DNA of 35,230 nucleotides, taken from a virus. The notes under the pieces are model-generated. The model did no database searches. It saw only the letters and a list, made by a program, of their open reading frames with translations, and was not told the DNA's origin. Position 1 is the stretch's first letter; each line of letters opens with the position of its first letter. The translations under genes and the position numbers were made by a program. Below are positions 24,159 through 31,867 of this stretch, one piece after another. Location of the stretch: positions 1-35,230 of the IMG/VR virus record IMGVR_UViG_3300037508_000213. One strand, given 5' to 3'.

Positions 24159-25342
24159 TGTTTATAGAAGATCTTATTACAGTTCTAGAAACGGGAGTAA
24201 GCCCGAACTTGAACAAATTTGATGCTAACCTAATTAATAGTTTTGCTAATCAAATTTTTAATCAACTGGCCTTGACAGAAAAACAGGCAAATATTGCATT
24301 ACGCATACTAAAACGTAATCAATCATACTTAGAAACAGTGCTAGGTAAAAATATTGACCAAAATTTACTTCAACCCCGATACAAATACCCATTTAGAGTG
24401 ATTTCATCTGCTAAAGTCATTTCGCTTAAAGAAGATATTGCTTATGGTAAGGTCATTAAAGTGGAATTTCCCTATAATGAAAATATTTTAACAGAACTAA
24501 GAAAAGGTCGTGAACAGTCAACTAATGGTTTTTGGTCAAAAGATGAAAAATCTTGGATTTTTCCGCTTTCCGAGTCAAATCTTAACTTTTTATTTGATAT
24601 TAGTACAAAATTTGAGTTTATCTTATCAGATGAAATCAAAATATTATTTGATGAAATCGCTTTTATTAAACAAAACATAGATAACTACATACCCTGTTTA
24701 ACTTATGAAGAAAATGACCTAAAATTTGTCAATTTTCCTGAAAATTTGCCTCAAATAGAATCAAAAGAACCACTTTCTGCTATTTTTGAGGCAAGAAAAA
24801 AAGGAGTCTTTGTATGGGACAATAACGTTGAAAACTTTTTACAAAGCAATAAAGTTAAAACTTTAACCAAAGAGTTCCTCGCAGGTGTTCCTAGCGAAGA
24901 TTTCAATATAAACCCCGAAAAAATCGCATTTCTTGACCTAGAACAGATTATAACTAATATGTTTCCTGTGGCCATTGTGATTCCGGGAGGAAGTGAACTT
25001 GAAAATCTTGAAAAAATATATACCGACCTAGTTCGTATGGGTGTTGATACAACTGACATTACAGTGCTGTTTAGATTACCTAACGAAACCAACAAAGATT
25101 TCAATGAATTTGTCAAAAATAATGGTTTGAATAATCCTTTGACAGATAATACCAAAGTAGTTTTTTTAAGTAGCAAAGTTCCTAAAACTGTAGTAAAATA
25201 TAATACACGTTTTAACCTTATTATTAATCTAGGCTATAACAATGTACATTATACCATGCGTGATTTCGTGAAAAAACATGAAAATATGATTTACTATTGT
25301 ACAAAAACAAAACAACAGGAAATAGATTTTGCCGAGCTGTAA
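24158..25342 (+). CDS. HARP-like, degenerate helicase-like protein paired with UvsW
   Basis: This 394-residue protein has LTEKQANIALRILKRN at residues 39-54. Residues about 98-155 (KVIKVEFPYNENILTELRKG ... GFWSKDEKSWIFPLSESNLNFLF) follow the HARP pattern of SMARCAL1-type annealing helicases: 'FPYNxxLIxxLK ... W ... KxWxFPL'. The C-terminal half (VAIVIPGGSELENLEKI, TDITVLFRLPN, NTKVVFLSSKVPKT, FNLIINLGYN) alternates strands and helices like a RecA-type domain, yet no Walker A, DExH or arginine-finger motif is visible. It overlaps UvsY by 1 nt and UvsW by 14 nt. Probably a DNA-structure-binding partner of UvsW. It is markedly AT-rich by eye compared with its neighbours. Confidence 0.65.
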   Translation: MFIEDLITVLETGVSPNLNKFDANLINSFANQIFNQLALTEKQANIALRILKRNQSYLETVLGKNIDQNLLQPRYKYPFRVISSAKVISLKEDIAYGKVIKVEFPYNENILTELRKGREQSTNGFWSKDEKSWIFPLSESNLNFLFDISTKFEFILSDEIKILFDEIAFIKQNIDNYIPCLTYEENDLKFVNFPENLPQIESKEPLSAIFEARKKGVFVWDNNVENFLQSNKVKTLTKEFLAGVPSEDFNINPEKIAFLDLEQIITNMFPVAIVIPGGSELENLEKIYTDLVRMGVDTTDITVLFRLPNETNKDFNEFVKNNGLNNPLTDNTKVVFLSSKVPKTVVKYNTRFNLIINLGYNNVHYTMRDFVKKHENMIYYCTKTKQQEIDFAEL

Positions 25343-26792
25343 AATTATTATCAAAGATGAAGTTAATGTTAAGATAGAAAATCTAGATCTTGACACACGA
25401 AAGTATTTGGTCAAAAAATTTAAGTTTGAGGACCCTACTGCCCGATATAGACCAGCTTATAAACTGGGCAGATGGGATGGTACTGTGAGTTTTTTCGGTC
25501 TGGGCGGAACTACCTATCTATCTATGTTACCACAGGTTTTAGAACTACTTGAAAATCGTAACTACTACTGCGAACTGGAAGATCACCGTGAAGTTTTTGA
25601 CCTTAATTTTCAGGAAATTTTCGAAGATTTTTGGGGTGAAAAAACATGGCCTAAAGGACATAGGTTTGAAGGAGAATACATTAGACTACGTGATGATCAA
25701 GTAGAAGTTATTAATAAGTTTTTGACCAATCCTCAGTGTATTCAAGAAATAGCCACAGGTTTTGGTAAAACTATTACCACCGCGACCTTGGCGAAAATTT
25801 GCGAAAAATATGGTAGAACTGTTACAATAGTACCTAACAAAAGTCTAGTAGAACAGACAGAAGAAGATTTTATAAATGTCGGTTTAGATGTAGGCGTTTA
25901 CTACGGAGATAGAAAGGAACTAGCACGAACTCATACAATATGCACCTGGCAAAGTCTCAATATTTTAGACAAAAAATCCAAGGAAACTGGCGAAGATTTA
26001 GAAGTTCTAACCTTGGCAGAACTGTTAGATAATGTTCGTTGCGTTATGGTAGATGAAGTACATATGGCTAAAGCAGAAGTTCTTAAAAAACTTTTGACCT
26101 TTAATCTTAGTAGAGCGCCAATCAGATGGGGACTTACAGGAACTGTGCCAAAACAAGACTTCGAGTTTCAAAGTTTACGTGCTAGTCTAGGTGAAGTAGT
26201 ACATAGAGTGGCTGCACACGAGTTACAGGAAAAAGGTGTATTAGCCAACTGTCATGTTAATATTGTACAGACAGCAGAATGGAAAGAGTTTGGCAGCTAT
26301 GCAGAGGAACTCAAGTTTTTAGTTACTAATTCAGAACGTATGACCTATGTTGCCAGCCTCATTGACAAGATTGCAGAAACAGGTAATACTCTAGTTTTGG
26401 TAGACAGAATAGAAAGTGGTGAATTTTTAACAGAGAATTTAAAAGATGCAGTATTCATATCAGGCAGAGTTAAAACCAAAGATCGTAAAGAAGAATATAA
26501 TGAAGTTGCGATTGCTGATAACAAGATTATTGTGGCGACTTATGGTGTGGCCGCTGTGGGTATTAATATTCCTCGGATTTTTAATCTGGTTCTTCTGGAA
26601 CCCGGAAAGAGCTTTGTTAGGGTTATACAATCTATTGGGCGAGGCATTAGAAAAGCTGAAGATAAAGACTTCGTCCAAATCTGGGACCTAACAGCTAGTT
26701 CAAAATATGCTAAACGACATTTAACAGAACGTAAGAAGTTTTATAAAGAAGCACAATATCCATTTAACATTGAAAAGATAAAATACGTATAA
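25329..26792 (+). CDS. uvsW: UvsW-like SF2 DNA/RNA helicase, TTG start
   Basis: The protein is 487 residues (T4 503). The N-terminal domain (YRPAYKLGRWDGTVSFF) matches T4 UvsW. Helicase motifs are RDDQ (121-124), ATGFGKT (142-148), DEVH (242-245), LTGT (269-272) and QSIGRGIR (434-441). It unwinds R-loops and branched DNA and promotes fork regression, shutting off origin-primed replication in favour of recombination-dependent replication. The start is TTG, inside the end of the upstream gene. No ATG or GTG occurs before the conserved N-terminal strand, and the next in-frame Met comes about 65 residues in, too late for this fold. Confidence 0.9.
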   Translation: MPSCKIIIKDEVNVKIENLDLDTRKYLVKKFKFEDPTARYRPAYKLGRWDGTVSFFGLGGTTYLSMLPQVLELLENRNYYCELEDHREVFDLNFQEIFEDFWGEKTWPKGHRFEGEYIRLRDDQVEVINKFLTNPQCIQEIATGFGKTITTATLAKICEKYGRTVTIVPNKSLVEQTEEDFINVGLDVGVYYGDRKELARTHTICTWQSLNILDKKSKETGEDLEVLTLAELLDNVRCVMVDEVHMAKAEVLKKLLTFNLSRAPIRWGLTGTVPKQDFEFQSLRASLGEVVHRVAAHELQEKGVLANCHVNIVQTAEWKEFGSYAEELKFLVTNSERMTYVASLIDKIAETGNTLVLVDRIESGEFLTENLKDAVFISGRVKTKDRKEEYNEVAIADNKIIVATYGVAAVGINIPRIFNLVLLEPGKSFVRVIQSIGRGIRKAEDKDFVQIWDLTASSKYAKRHLTERKKFYKEAQYPFNIEKIKYV

Positions 26793-27295
26793 TGCAAATA
26801 CTAACCCTTGATGATAAAATGTTCAGTCTTAATGAACTTCCAGAAGAAATAGATGAAGATCTAAGATTTGCTGTGCTAGATAATAGCGACAGTCAAAATC
26901 CAGACTATTTCTTTATACCTCTTATATTTTTAGAAAGTTTTACTGGACCAGCAGTAGTTCTAAAAGTGGGCCCGCATGAAATCACTATGCCCTTAGATTG
27001 GTGTACAATAGTAGGTGACCCAGAAGGACCTGAAATGGAAGTTCTTCCACTGACCAGTCTAAATGATAGAGGATTTAAAACCTTCTGCTTTAACCCATTG
27101 AGCAGTTTTAGGCCGGAGTTTCACGAGATAGATATTGTGGATGTCTATCAAGATGTGAAATGGTATTTTCCTAAAATGCGCAGTGGTCAACTCTTATGTA
27201 CTCCGCTTCATACAGGTGAAAATCCTCTATGCGCCTACTTTGTAAAAGAAGTAAGTAGGCAAAGTGAAATCATTGATTATACGAAATGTTGGTGA
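26792..27295 (+). CDS. Conserved-looking phage protein of unknown function
   Basis: This 167-residue protein contains DYFFIPLIFLESFTGPAVVLKVGPHEITMPLDW and, in its second half, DIVDVYQDVKWYFPKMRSGQLLCTPL and NPLCAYFVKEV. It looks globular and mixed alpha/beta, with no metal or nucleotide motif. Its ATG overlaps the UvsW stop (TAATG), making it part of the replication operon. I believe similar proteins sit after UvsW in other marine T4-like phages, but cannot check. No function is assigned. Confidence 0.75.
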   Translation: MQILTLDDKMFSLNELPEEIDEDLRFAVLDNSDSQNPDYFFIPLIFLESFTGPAVVLKVGPHEITMPLDWCTIVGDPEGPEMEVLPLTSLNDRGFKTFCFNPLSSFRPEFHEIDIVDVYQDVKWYFPKMRSGQLLCTPLHTGENPLCAYFVKEVSRQSEIIDYTKCW

Positions 27296-27299
27296 AACT

Positions 27300-27554
27300 A
27301 TGGGACAACTAAAAGAAGGAGTAAGTTATGTATATGAAAGTCCGGACGGCGGAGAAACTATCTATGCCAGAGAGTTCGGAGGGACTGAACGACATCTAAT
27401 CAGCATCAGCCTTAACCGTAGGCAGCAAGACAAAGAATTGGCGGATAGACAGCTATGGGACGATATTAGAAAACAGTCTGAAACAAATGAGGCCTTGAAA
27501 ACGGCGCTAGAACACTGTATACTATTGTATTACATAGGTAAAAATGGCAGCTAA
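27300..27554 (+). CDS. Small unknown phage protein
   Basis: This 84-residue protein starts from the ATG at 27300 (MGQLKEGVSYVYESPDGGETIYAREFGG), 4 nt after the upstream stop. The longer in-frame start at 27264 lies inside the preceding gene and adds 12 residues of unlikely character. An N-terminal beta section is followed by a helix (RRQQDKELADRQLWDDIRKQSETNEALKTALEHCILLYYI). It overlaps the next gene by 11 nt. No recognised family. Confidence 0.65.
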   Translation: MGQLKEGVSYVYESPDGGETIYAREFGGTERHLISISLNRRQQDKELADRQLWDDIRKQSETNEALKTALEHCILLYYIGKNGS

Positions 27555-28005
27555 ACTAGACATCAAACGTGAACTGAAAGCCGTAGATCAAAAAGACTAC
27601 GATTTTTACGCTAATCTCACAGATGAAGAACGCAAGGCATTTAGTCCATATATTCTCATGCGCTACACCAGTAACGTCAAACAAGATACTGATATACAAG
27701 AATGGTTTGTGGAAATGACCAATGAATGTGTGAATAAACATCATTGGCAACTGAGCAAAAATCACAAAGAACTATTGTGGAAATTATTTGCCGCCACAGG
27801 AACAGGTATTAGTTGTTATCATCCTTATTTGGCAGCGGGTAAAAAAGAAAAAGTTAACAAAATAGAAAAACTTTTGGCAGAACTTAATCCAGCAATGAAA
27901 ATCTCAGAAGTAAAAATGTTGGCTAAGATGATGGATAAAAAAGACTGCGAAGAACTTTTTGATGCCATGGGTTTCGATCGTAAACAACGTAAAGAATACG
28001 AATGA
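27544..28005 (+). CDS. Unknown helical protein, possibly clamp-loader small subunit (gp62-like)
   Basis: This 153-residue protein is helical throughout: DYDFYANLTDEERKAFSPYILMRYTS, HHWQLSKNHKELLWKLFAATG, CYHPYLAAGKKEKVNKIEKLL, MKISEVKMLAKMMDKKDCEELFDAMGF. The order of these elements (two-helix start, 'KK-x-HPYL', then a short helix and 'LAK/ILN-K-D' end) is reminiscent of the small clamp-loader subunit gp62 of cyanophage T4-like genomes. That protein partners the AAA+ gp44, which is not in this window. The resemblance is weak and could be coincidental. It overlaps both neighbours. Confidence 0.6.
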   Translation: MAAKLDIKRELKAVDQKDYDFYANLTDEERKAFSPYILMRYTSNVKQDTDIQEWFVEMTNECVNKHHWQLSKNHKELLWKLFAATGTGISCYHPYLAAGKKEKVNKIEKLLAELNPAMKISEVKMLAKMMDKKDCEELFDAMGFDRKQRKEYE

Positions 28006-28697
28006 TTGCCTTGGTAGAACAACCGTTTAACTGTGTGCATTGCGGCAAGAATTTCATGAAAGAAAAAACTCTTGTTGCTCATATGTGCGAACGTAAACGT
28101 CGTGCTCTACAGCGAGATGAAAAACGTGTACAGGCCGGATTCATGGCCTATAATCGTTTTTGGCAACTTACACAAAACAGTAAGAAGACTAAGAGCTATG
28201 ACGACTTTGCAGATAGTTCTTATTATAATGCTTTTGTAAAGTTTGGTAGTTTTATCAATAATGTAAACCCACTATATCCGGACAAGTTTGTAGACTGGAT
28301 TATAAAGAGTGGAGCCAAACTAGATAACTGGTGCAAAGATCAACTCTACGAACAATATCTTTATGAAACACTAAAGACTGAACCCGTGGAGAGTGCTGTG
28401 CAACGTACTCTGCAGACCATGATGGAATGGGCAGATGATATGAGTGCTAACTTTGTACATTACTTTATGTATGTCAGTCTTAACAGAGCAGTGCATGATG
28501 TTCGCAACGGTAGAATCAGTGCTTGGATGATTTTAAATACTAAGTCAGGGCATAAGATGATTAACAACATGAGTGATGAGCAGTTAGACATGATTGCACC
28601 CGCATTTGATGTTGCACATTGGCAGCGTAAATTTAAAGAGTCGCCCGCCGATGTGGCCTTGGTTAAGGAAATCTGTAAGGAGGTAGGAATAGAATGA
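28002..28697 (+). CDS. Zinc-finger protein (C2HC-type N-terminus), unknown
   Basis: This 231-residue protein has a single zinc finger at residues 9-29 (FNCVHCGKNFMKEKTLVAHMC; C11, C14, H27, C29). A basic patch (ERKRRALQRDEKR) follows. The rest is a helical, Trp/Tyr-rich domain (NRFWQLTQ, YYNAFVKFGSFINNVNPLYPDKFVDWII, ANFVHYFMYVSLNRAVHDVRNGRISAWMI). Finger plus basic segment suggests nucleic-acid binding, perhaps a replication or transcription accessory factor. It overlaps its upstream neighbour by 4 nt and its downstream neighbour by 4 nt (ATGA-type), within the long early operon. No name can be given. Confidence 0.72.
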   Translation: MIALVEQPFNCVHCGKNFMKEKTLVAHMCERKRRALQRDEKRVQAGFMAYNRFWQLTQNSKKTKSYDDFADSSYYNAFVKFGSFINNVNPLYPDKFVDWIIKSGAKLDNWCKDQLYEQYLYETLKTEPVESAVQRTLQTMMEWADDMSANFVHYFMYVSLNRAVHDVRNGRISAWMILNTKSGHKMINNMSDEQLDMIAPAFDVAHWQRKFKESPADVALVKEICKEVGIE

Positions 28698-29077
28698 ATC
28701 AACGTGTTAAAGATTTCTGTCAAGGACACGACATACGAATAGTTGATAAAAACAAACGTGTAGAAAAGGTCCGACCTTTACAACTTAGGTATTTCACTAA
28801 CTCAATGGATTATAATGAAGTTAAACAAGATTACATTTATTTCGATACAGAACAATTATATACCGTAGAAATTCGTGAGAGCGAACTAGTAAAGATAGCG
28901 GAATTCGAAAGTGAAGTGTTTAACCATATGCGTCAACGTGGACACTATGACATGTTTAACTGGATCATGGAACAGAAAGAACGTGAGAAATATTTGAAAG
29001 AAAAATACCCTGCTGTGAAAAAAGCCTATGAGCAATATAGCCTAATGCTTAAAATGGCAGAAGCGGGAGAACTATAA
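28694..29077 (+). CDS. Unknown protein in early operon
   Basis: This 127-residue protein has a beta-rich first half (IRIVDKNKRVEKVRPLQLRYFTNSMDYNEVKQDYIYFDTEQLYTVEIRESELVKIAEFES) and a charged helical second half (FNWIMEQKEREKYLKEKYPAVKKAYEQYSLMLKMAEAGE). It overlaps the zinc-finger gene by 4 nt and abuts the DnaE-like gene with no gap. A partner for either neighbour is plausible from coupling, but no motif is recognised. Confidence 0.7.
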   Translation: MNQRVKDFCQGHDIRIVDKNKRVEKVRPLQLRYFTNSMDYNEVKQDYIYFDTEQLYTVEIRESELVKIAEFESEVFNHMRQRGHYDMFNWIMEQKEREKYLKEKYPAVKKAYEQYSLMLKMAEAGEL

Positions 29078-29647
29078 ATGCCCGACATTGACATCGACTT
29101 TGCAGATAGATCCAAGATTTTAAATATCATTCGTCATGTTCCGGCAAGTATTAGTTACGACAAAAAACACAATACAGGTGTATATGTACATAGCATTCCT
29201 ATACATCCTTTATCAGGTGCTAGTAGCATACCATATCAAGAAGCCGAGCAAAGAGGATACTTTAAAATAGATTTTCTAAACGTAGGCATATATAAAGATA
29301 TTCGCAACGAAGAACATCTCAACTTACTACTGAATAAGGAACCATTATGGGATTTACTGGAACAGGACGATTTCGTCAACTTGCTATTTCACGTCAACGG
29401 ACATGGTTCGATCTTAAGAAGTATGAAACCCCGGACGATAGACCAACTAGCGGCAGTTTTGGCAATGATACGCCCCGCGAAACGTTATCTGATTGGCAAA
29501 GACTGGACTACGGTGATGACAGAAATATGGATCCGTCCAGATAACGACGAATACTACTTTAAAAAATCACATGCTGTGGCCTATGCGGCTGCTGTGGTTG
29601 TACAGATGAATCTTATCTGTGAGCAGATTAGCTACGACTATTCTTAG
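29078..29647 (+). CDS. Miniature DnaE-like protein (DNA polymerase III alpha catalytic-core signature)
   Basis: This 189-residue protein aligns by eye, in order, with landmarks of bacterial DnaE. MPDIDIDFADR (1-11) fits PDFDVDF with catalytic D401/D403; here D3 and D5. KHNTGVYVHSIPIHPLS fits GKHAGGVVIAP. GYFKIDFLNV (60-69) fits the third catalytic Asp, D555; here D65. LFHVNGHGSILRSMKPRTIDQLAAVLAMIRPAKR fits VFQLESRGMKDLIKRLQP...RPGPL. FKKSHAVAYA (161-170) fits FNKSHSAAYA. PHP, thumb, most finger insertions, tandem HhH and clamp-binding parts of the about 1160-residue enzyme are missing. Whether it polymerises DNA is unknown; binding or regulatory roles are alternatives. It directly follows the previous gene's stop codon and overlaps the convergent gene by 20 nt. 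Confidence 0.7.
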   Translation: MPDIDIDFADRSKILNIIRHVPASISYDKKHNTGVYVHSIPIHPLSGASSIPYQEAEQRGYFKIDFLNVGIYKDIRNEEHLNLLLNKEPLWDLLEQDDFVNLLFHVNGHGSILRSMKPRTIDQLAAVLAMIRPAKRYLIGKDWTTVMTEIWIRPDNDEYYFKKSHAVAYAAAVVVQMNLICEQISYDYS

Positions 29648-30011
29648 GTGTCCTTACTAACTGTATACTCTTACGTTTGACTCGTTTTTCAGCGATGTCA
29701 CTGAGATTAACTGTGGGACCGAATACAACCTCTGCATCCTTGCTGTTGAACGTTTTTATGCTGTAACGAAATGCTGACATTTCCTGCTTGAGGAAAATAT
29801 TGATAGGTATTTTGCGATTGGATTCCCACCACCAAACTTCGCCCAGCTCTAGAAATATTCGTCTATCTTCATCACTACGAATAACTCCAATATCATACAT
29901 ACTGGCCACATAACTGTCGAAGTTTATGACTATGCCTATATATTCTACATCATTTGATCTAATACATGAGATGAATGGATGGTCCCGTTGAAAGGCTGCG
30001 TAACTAGTCAT
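29628..30011 (-). CDS. Unknown minus-strand protein
   Basis: This 127-residue protein contains FISCIRSNDVEYIGIVINFDSYVASMYDIG, IFLELGEVWWWESNRKIPINIFLKQEMSAFRYSIKTF and a basic C-terminus (LSDIAEKRVKRKSIQLVR). It looks globular with a basic tail that could contact nucleic acid. It is tail to tail with the DnaE-like gene (20-nt overlap) and head to head with the late gene at 30032, only 20 nt away. No late-type element was found on its own strand. Function is not recognised. Confidence 0.68.
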   Translation of the reverse strand: MTSYAAFQRDHPFISCIRSNDVEYIGIVINFDSYVASMYDIGVIRSDEDRRIFLELGEVWWWESNRKIPINIFLKQEMSAFRYSIKTFNSKDAEVVFGPTVNLSDIAEKRVKRKSIQLVRTPKNSRS

Positions 30012-30018
30012 TGGCTAA

Positions 30019-30026
30019 AATAAATA
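30019..30026 (+). promoter_or_regulatory. Late promoter (AATAAATA), leaderless
   Basis: AATAAATA ends 5 nt before the ATG at 30032, so the predicted transcription start is that A. An upstream in-frame TTG at 30011 lies before the promoter and would not be in this transcript. Confidence 0.65.
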
Positions 30027-30031
30027 TTCAT

Positions 30032-30862
30032 ATGCAAAATCTACCAATCTATTTATATGACAGAACATTTGATGTTACACTGGATTTGGACACAACAACC
30101 ATAGGGGTTAACAGAAGTATGTATCAACCTGAACTAAAAATACAACGTGGTCTAAAAAACGATATTAGAATACAGTTTAAAAATAGCGACCAAAAACGTA
30201 TCAGTGTCAGCACACAGACCTTCGTGTTCTCAATGTACGATGTATTGAATAATAGATTGGTTCTGGAAAAACCTTTACAGGTATTGGAAACAACCACAGC
30301 CACTAAAGGATTGGCTCTGCTTAGTCTAACTGAATCGGATACAGTAGATCTTGAACCCAGTCACTATAATTTTTCAGTGCGTAGGATAAACTCAGACGGA
30401 ACATATAGTGCTGCCTACTCAAACACCTACTATGACGTAGCAGGCACTGCTCAGGTATTAAATGATGTATTCCCTAGCCTACAACCCAGCCAGGAAATCA
30501 CAGCCTTCACCGTAGAAATGAACAGTGTCACTGACCTGTACGAACATAGATCAGGTAATATCTATGCTAACCCAGAATATAACGGTAACACAGCCCTTCA
30601 CACAGTTGCTCTTTATATGACTGCATTTAGAGGCACTGTGAAAGTTCAAGTGACACTGAGCAATACACCTGCAAGTTTTGGCAAATATGCCACAGTTTAT
30701 GAACGGATCTTCGATCAATATACAGGCATAGACTATGCAAACTTTAATGGTGTATACAGTTATGTTAGAGTGGTATACATACCTGCTACCAAGCCCGGGG
30801 ATAGTCTAAATGACGATCCTAGCTACTACGGAAAATTTGACAAAGCTCTTTATAGAAGTTAA
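30032..30862 (+). CDS. Late beta-rich protein, probably virion structural
   Basis: This 276-residue protein starts from the ATG at 30032 (MQNLPIYLYDRTFDVTLDLD). The N-terminal half (QPELKIQRGLKNDIRIQFKNSDQKRISVSTQTFVFSMYDV, LLSLTESDTVDLEPSHYNFSVRRI) has the immunoglobulin-like pattern of phage baseplate and fibre-support proteins of the BppU N-terminal type. The second half (VEMNSVTDLYEHRSGNIYAN, FRGTVKVQVTLSNTPASFGKY, YSYVRVVYIPA) looks like a second beta sandwich. The late promoter supports a structural role. Oddly, the primase and helicase genes follow it on the same strand with a 9-nt gap. Confidence 0.7.
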   Translation: MQNLPIYLYDRTFDVTLDLDTTTIGVNRSMYQPELKIQRGLKNDIRIQFKNSDQKRISVSTQTFVFSMYDVLNNRLVLEKPLQVLETTTATKGLALLSLTESDTVDLEPSHYNFSVRRINSDGTYSAAYSNTYYDVAGTAQVLNDVFPSLQPSQEITAFTVEMNSVTDLYEHRSGNIYANPEYNGNTALHTVALYMTAFRGTVKVQVTLSNTPASFGKYATVYERIFDQYTGIDYANFNGVYSYVRVVYIPATKPGDSLNDDPSYYGKFDKALYRS

Positions 30863-30871
30863 AATAACAGT

Positions 30872-31867
30872 GTGAATCCTATATTAGACACACTGACTCT
30901 AGCCTTACCACCACGTCGCAAGAACACACCCAGTGGTTGGATCAGCTTTGATGCTGTCTGCTGCTCACATAGAGGTGAATCTCAAGATACTAAAAAACGT
31001 GGAGGCATTCTGCTCAACGAAGACAGTTTTCAATATCACTGCTTTAACTGTGGCTTCAAGGCAGGATGGAGTGTGGGCAAACTGTTTACTGCCAATACCA
31101 AATCCTTGATGAGATGGTTGGGCATATCGGATTCTGATATCAGTCAACTCAGTCTATACGCACTGAAGACCAAGGATCAGGCCTTGGCAGTGATCAAACC
31201 TGTGAACTTAACATTAGAAACTAGAGCACTACCAGATCATGCTAGACCTATTAAAGACCTTTGTCTTGCCAACTTAGACAGTCTGGCAGAACAGAGACTA
31301 CATAGAGTCATAGAATATATTCTGGAACGAGGACATAGTTTAGATTGGTATCCGTGGTACTACAGTGATCAACCTGGCTATCAAGAACGTGTGATTATAC
31401 CATTCTACGAACAGGGACGTCTAGTAGGACATACGGCACGACTTATTAGAGAAGGCAAACCAAAATATCTCACAGACAGCCAAAGCGGCTATGTGTTTAA
31501 CATGGATGCACAGACACCGGATAGATCCGCAGTGATTGTAGTAGAAGGACAGTTTGATGCCATTGGAATAGATGGTGTGGCCATAATGACCAACGAACCC
31601 AATGCTGCACAGGTCAAGCGTATACAACAGCTGAACAGACAGGTTATTGTGGTACCTGACAGAGATCGTGCTGGTGCAAAAATGATTAGACATGCACTGA
31701 ATAATGGATGGGCTGTAAGCATGCCACCATGGCCCGAAGGTATAAAAGATGTTTCTGACTGTGTAAGAGCACAGGGCAGGCTATATACACTGACTACTAT
31801 TTTACACTACGCAGAATCAAACACTGTAAAAATACAACTTATGGAACGAAGACTACAACATGCCTGA
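30872..31867 (+). CDS. 61: DNA primase (T4 gp61-like), GTG start
   Basis: The protein is 331 residues (T4 342). The N-terminal zinc-binding region has C30/C31, H33 and C57-x2-C60 (FQYHCFNCGFKAGW). The TOPRIM core has VIVVEGQFDAIGID (E225, D229) and VVPDRDRAGAKMI (D263, D265). It makes the short RNA primers for lagging-strand synthesis with the gp41 helicase, whose gene overlaps its end by 8 nt. The start is GTG with no clear Shine-Dalgarno site. No early promoter was found between it and the preceding late gene, so its expression timing is unclear. Confidence 0.9.
   Translation: MNPILDTLTLALPPRRKNTPSGWISFDAVCCSHRGESQDTKKRGGILLNEDSFQYHCFNCGFKAGWSVGKLFTANTKSLMRWLGISDSDISQLSLYALKTKDQALAVIKPVNLTLETRALPDHARPIKDLCLANLDSLAEQRLHRVIEYILERGHSLDWYPWYYSDQPGYQERVIIPFYEQGRLVGHTARLIREGKPKYLTDSQSGYVFNMDAQTPDRSAVIVVEGQFDAIGIDGVAIMTNEPNAAQVKRIQQLNRQVIVVPDRDRAGAKMIRHALNNGWAVSMPPWPEGIKDVSDCVRAQGRLYTLTTILHYAESNTVKIQLMERRLQHA

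Noticed and set aside
27264-27299. Upstream start for the small gene at 27300
   Set aside because: It lies inside the preceding gene and adds residues that are that gene's codons in another frame; the ATG at 27300 follows the stop by 4 nt.
29347-29544. Open frame inside the DnaE-like gene as evidence of a frameshift
   Set aside because: The DnaE landmarks run unbroken in one frame across the whole gene; the second frame has no start signal and looks random.
30011-30031. TTG start for the late protein at 30032
   Set aside because: The promoter element lies within this extension, so the TTG would not be in the transcript.
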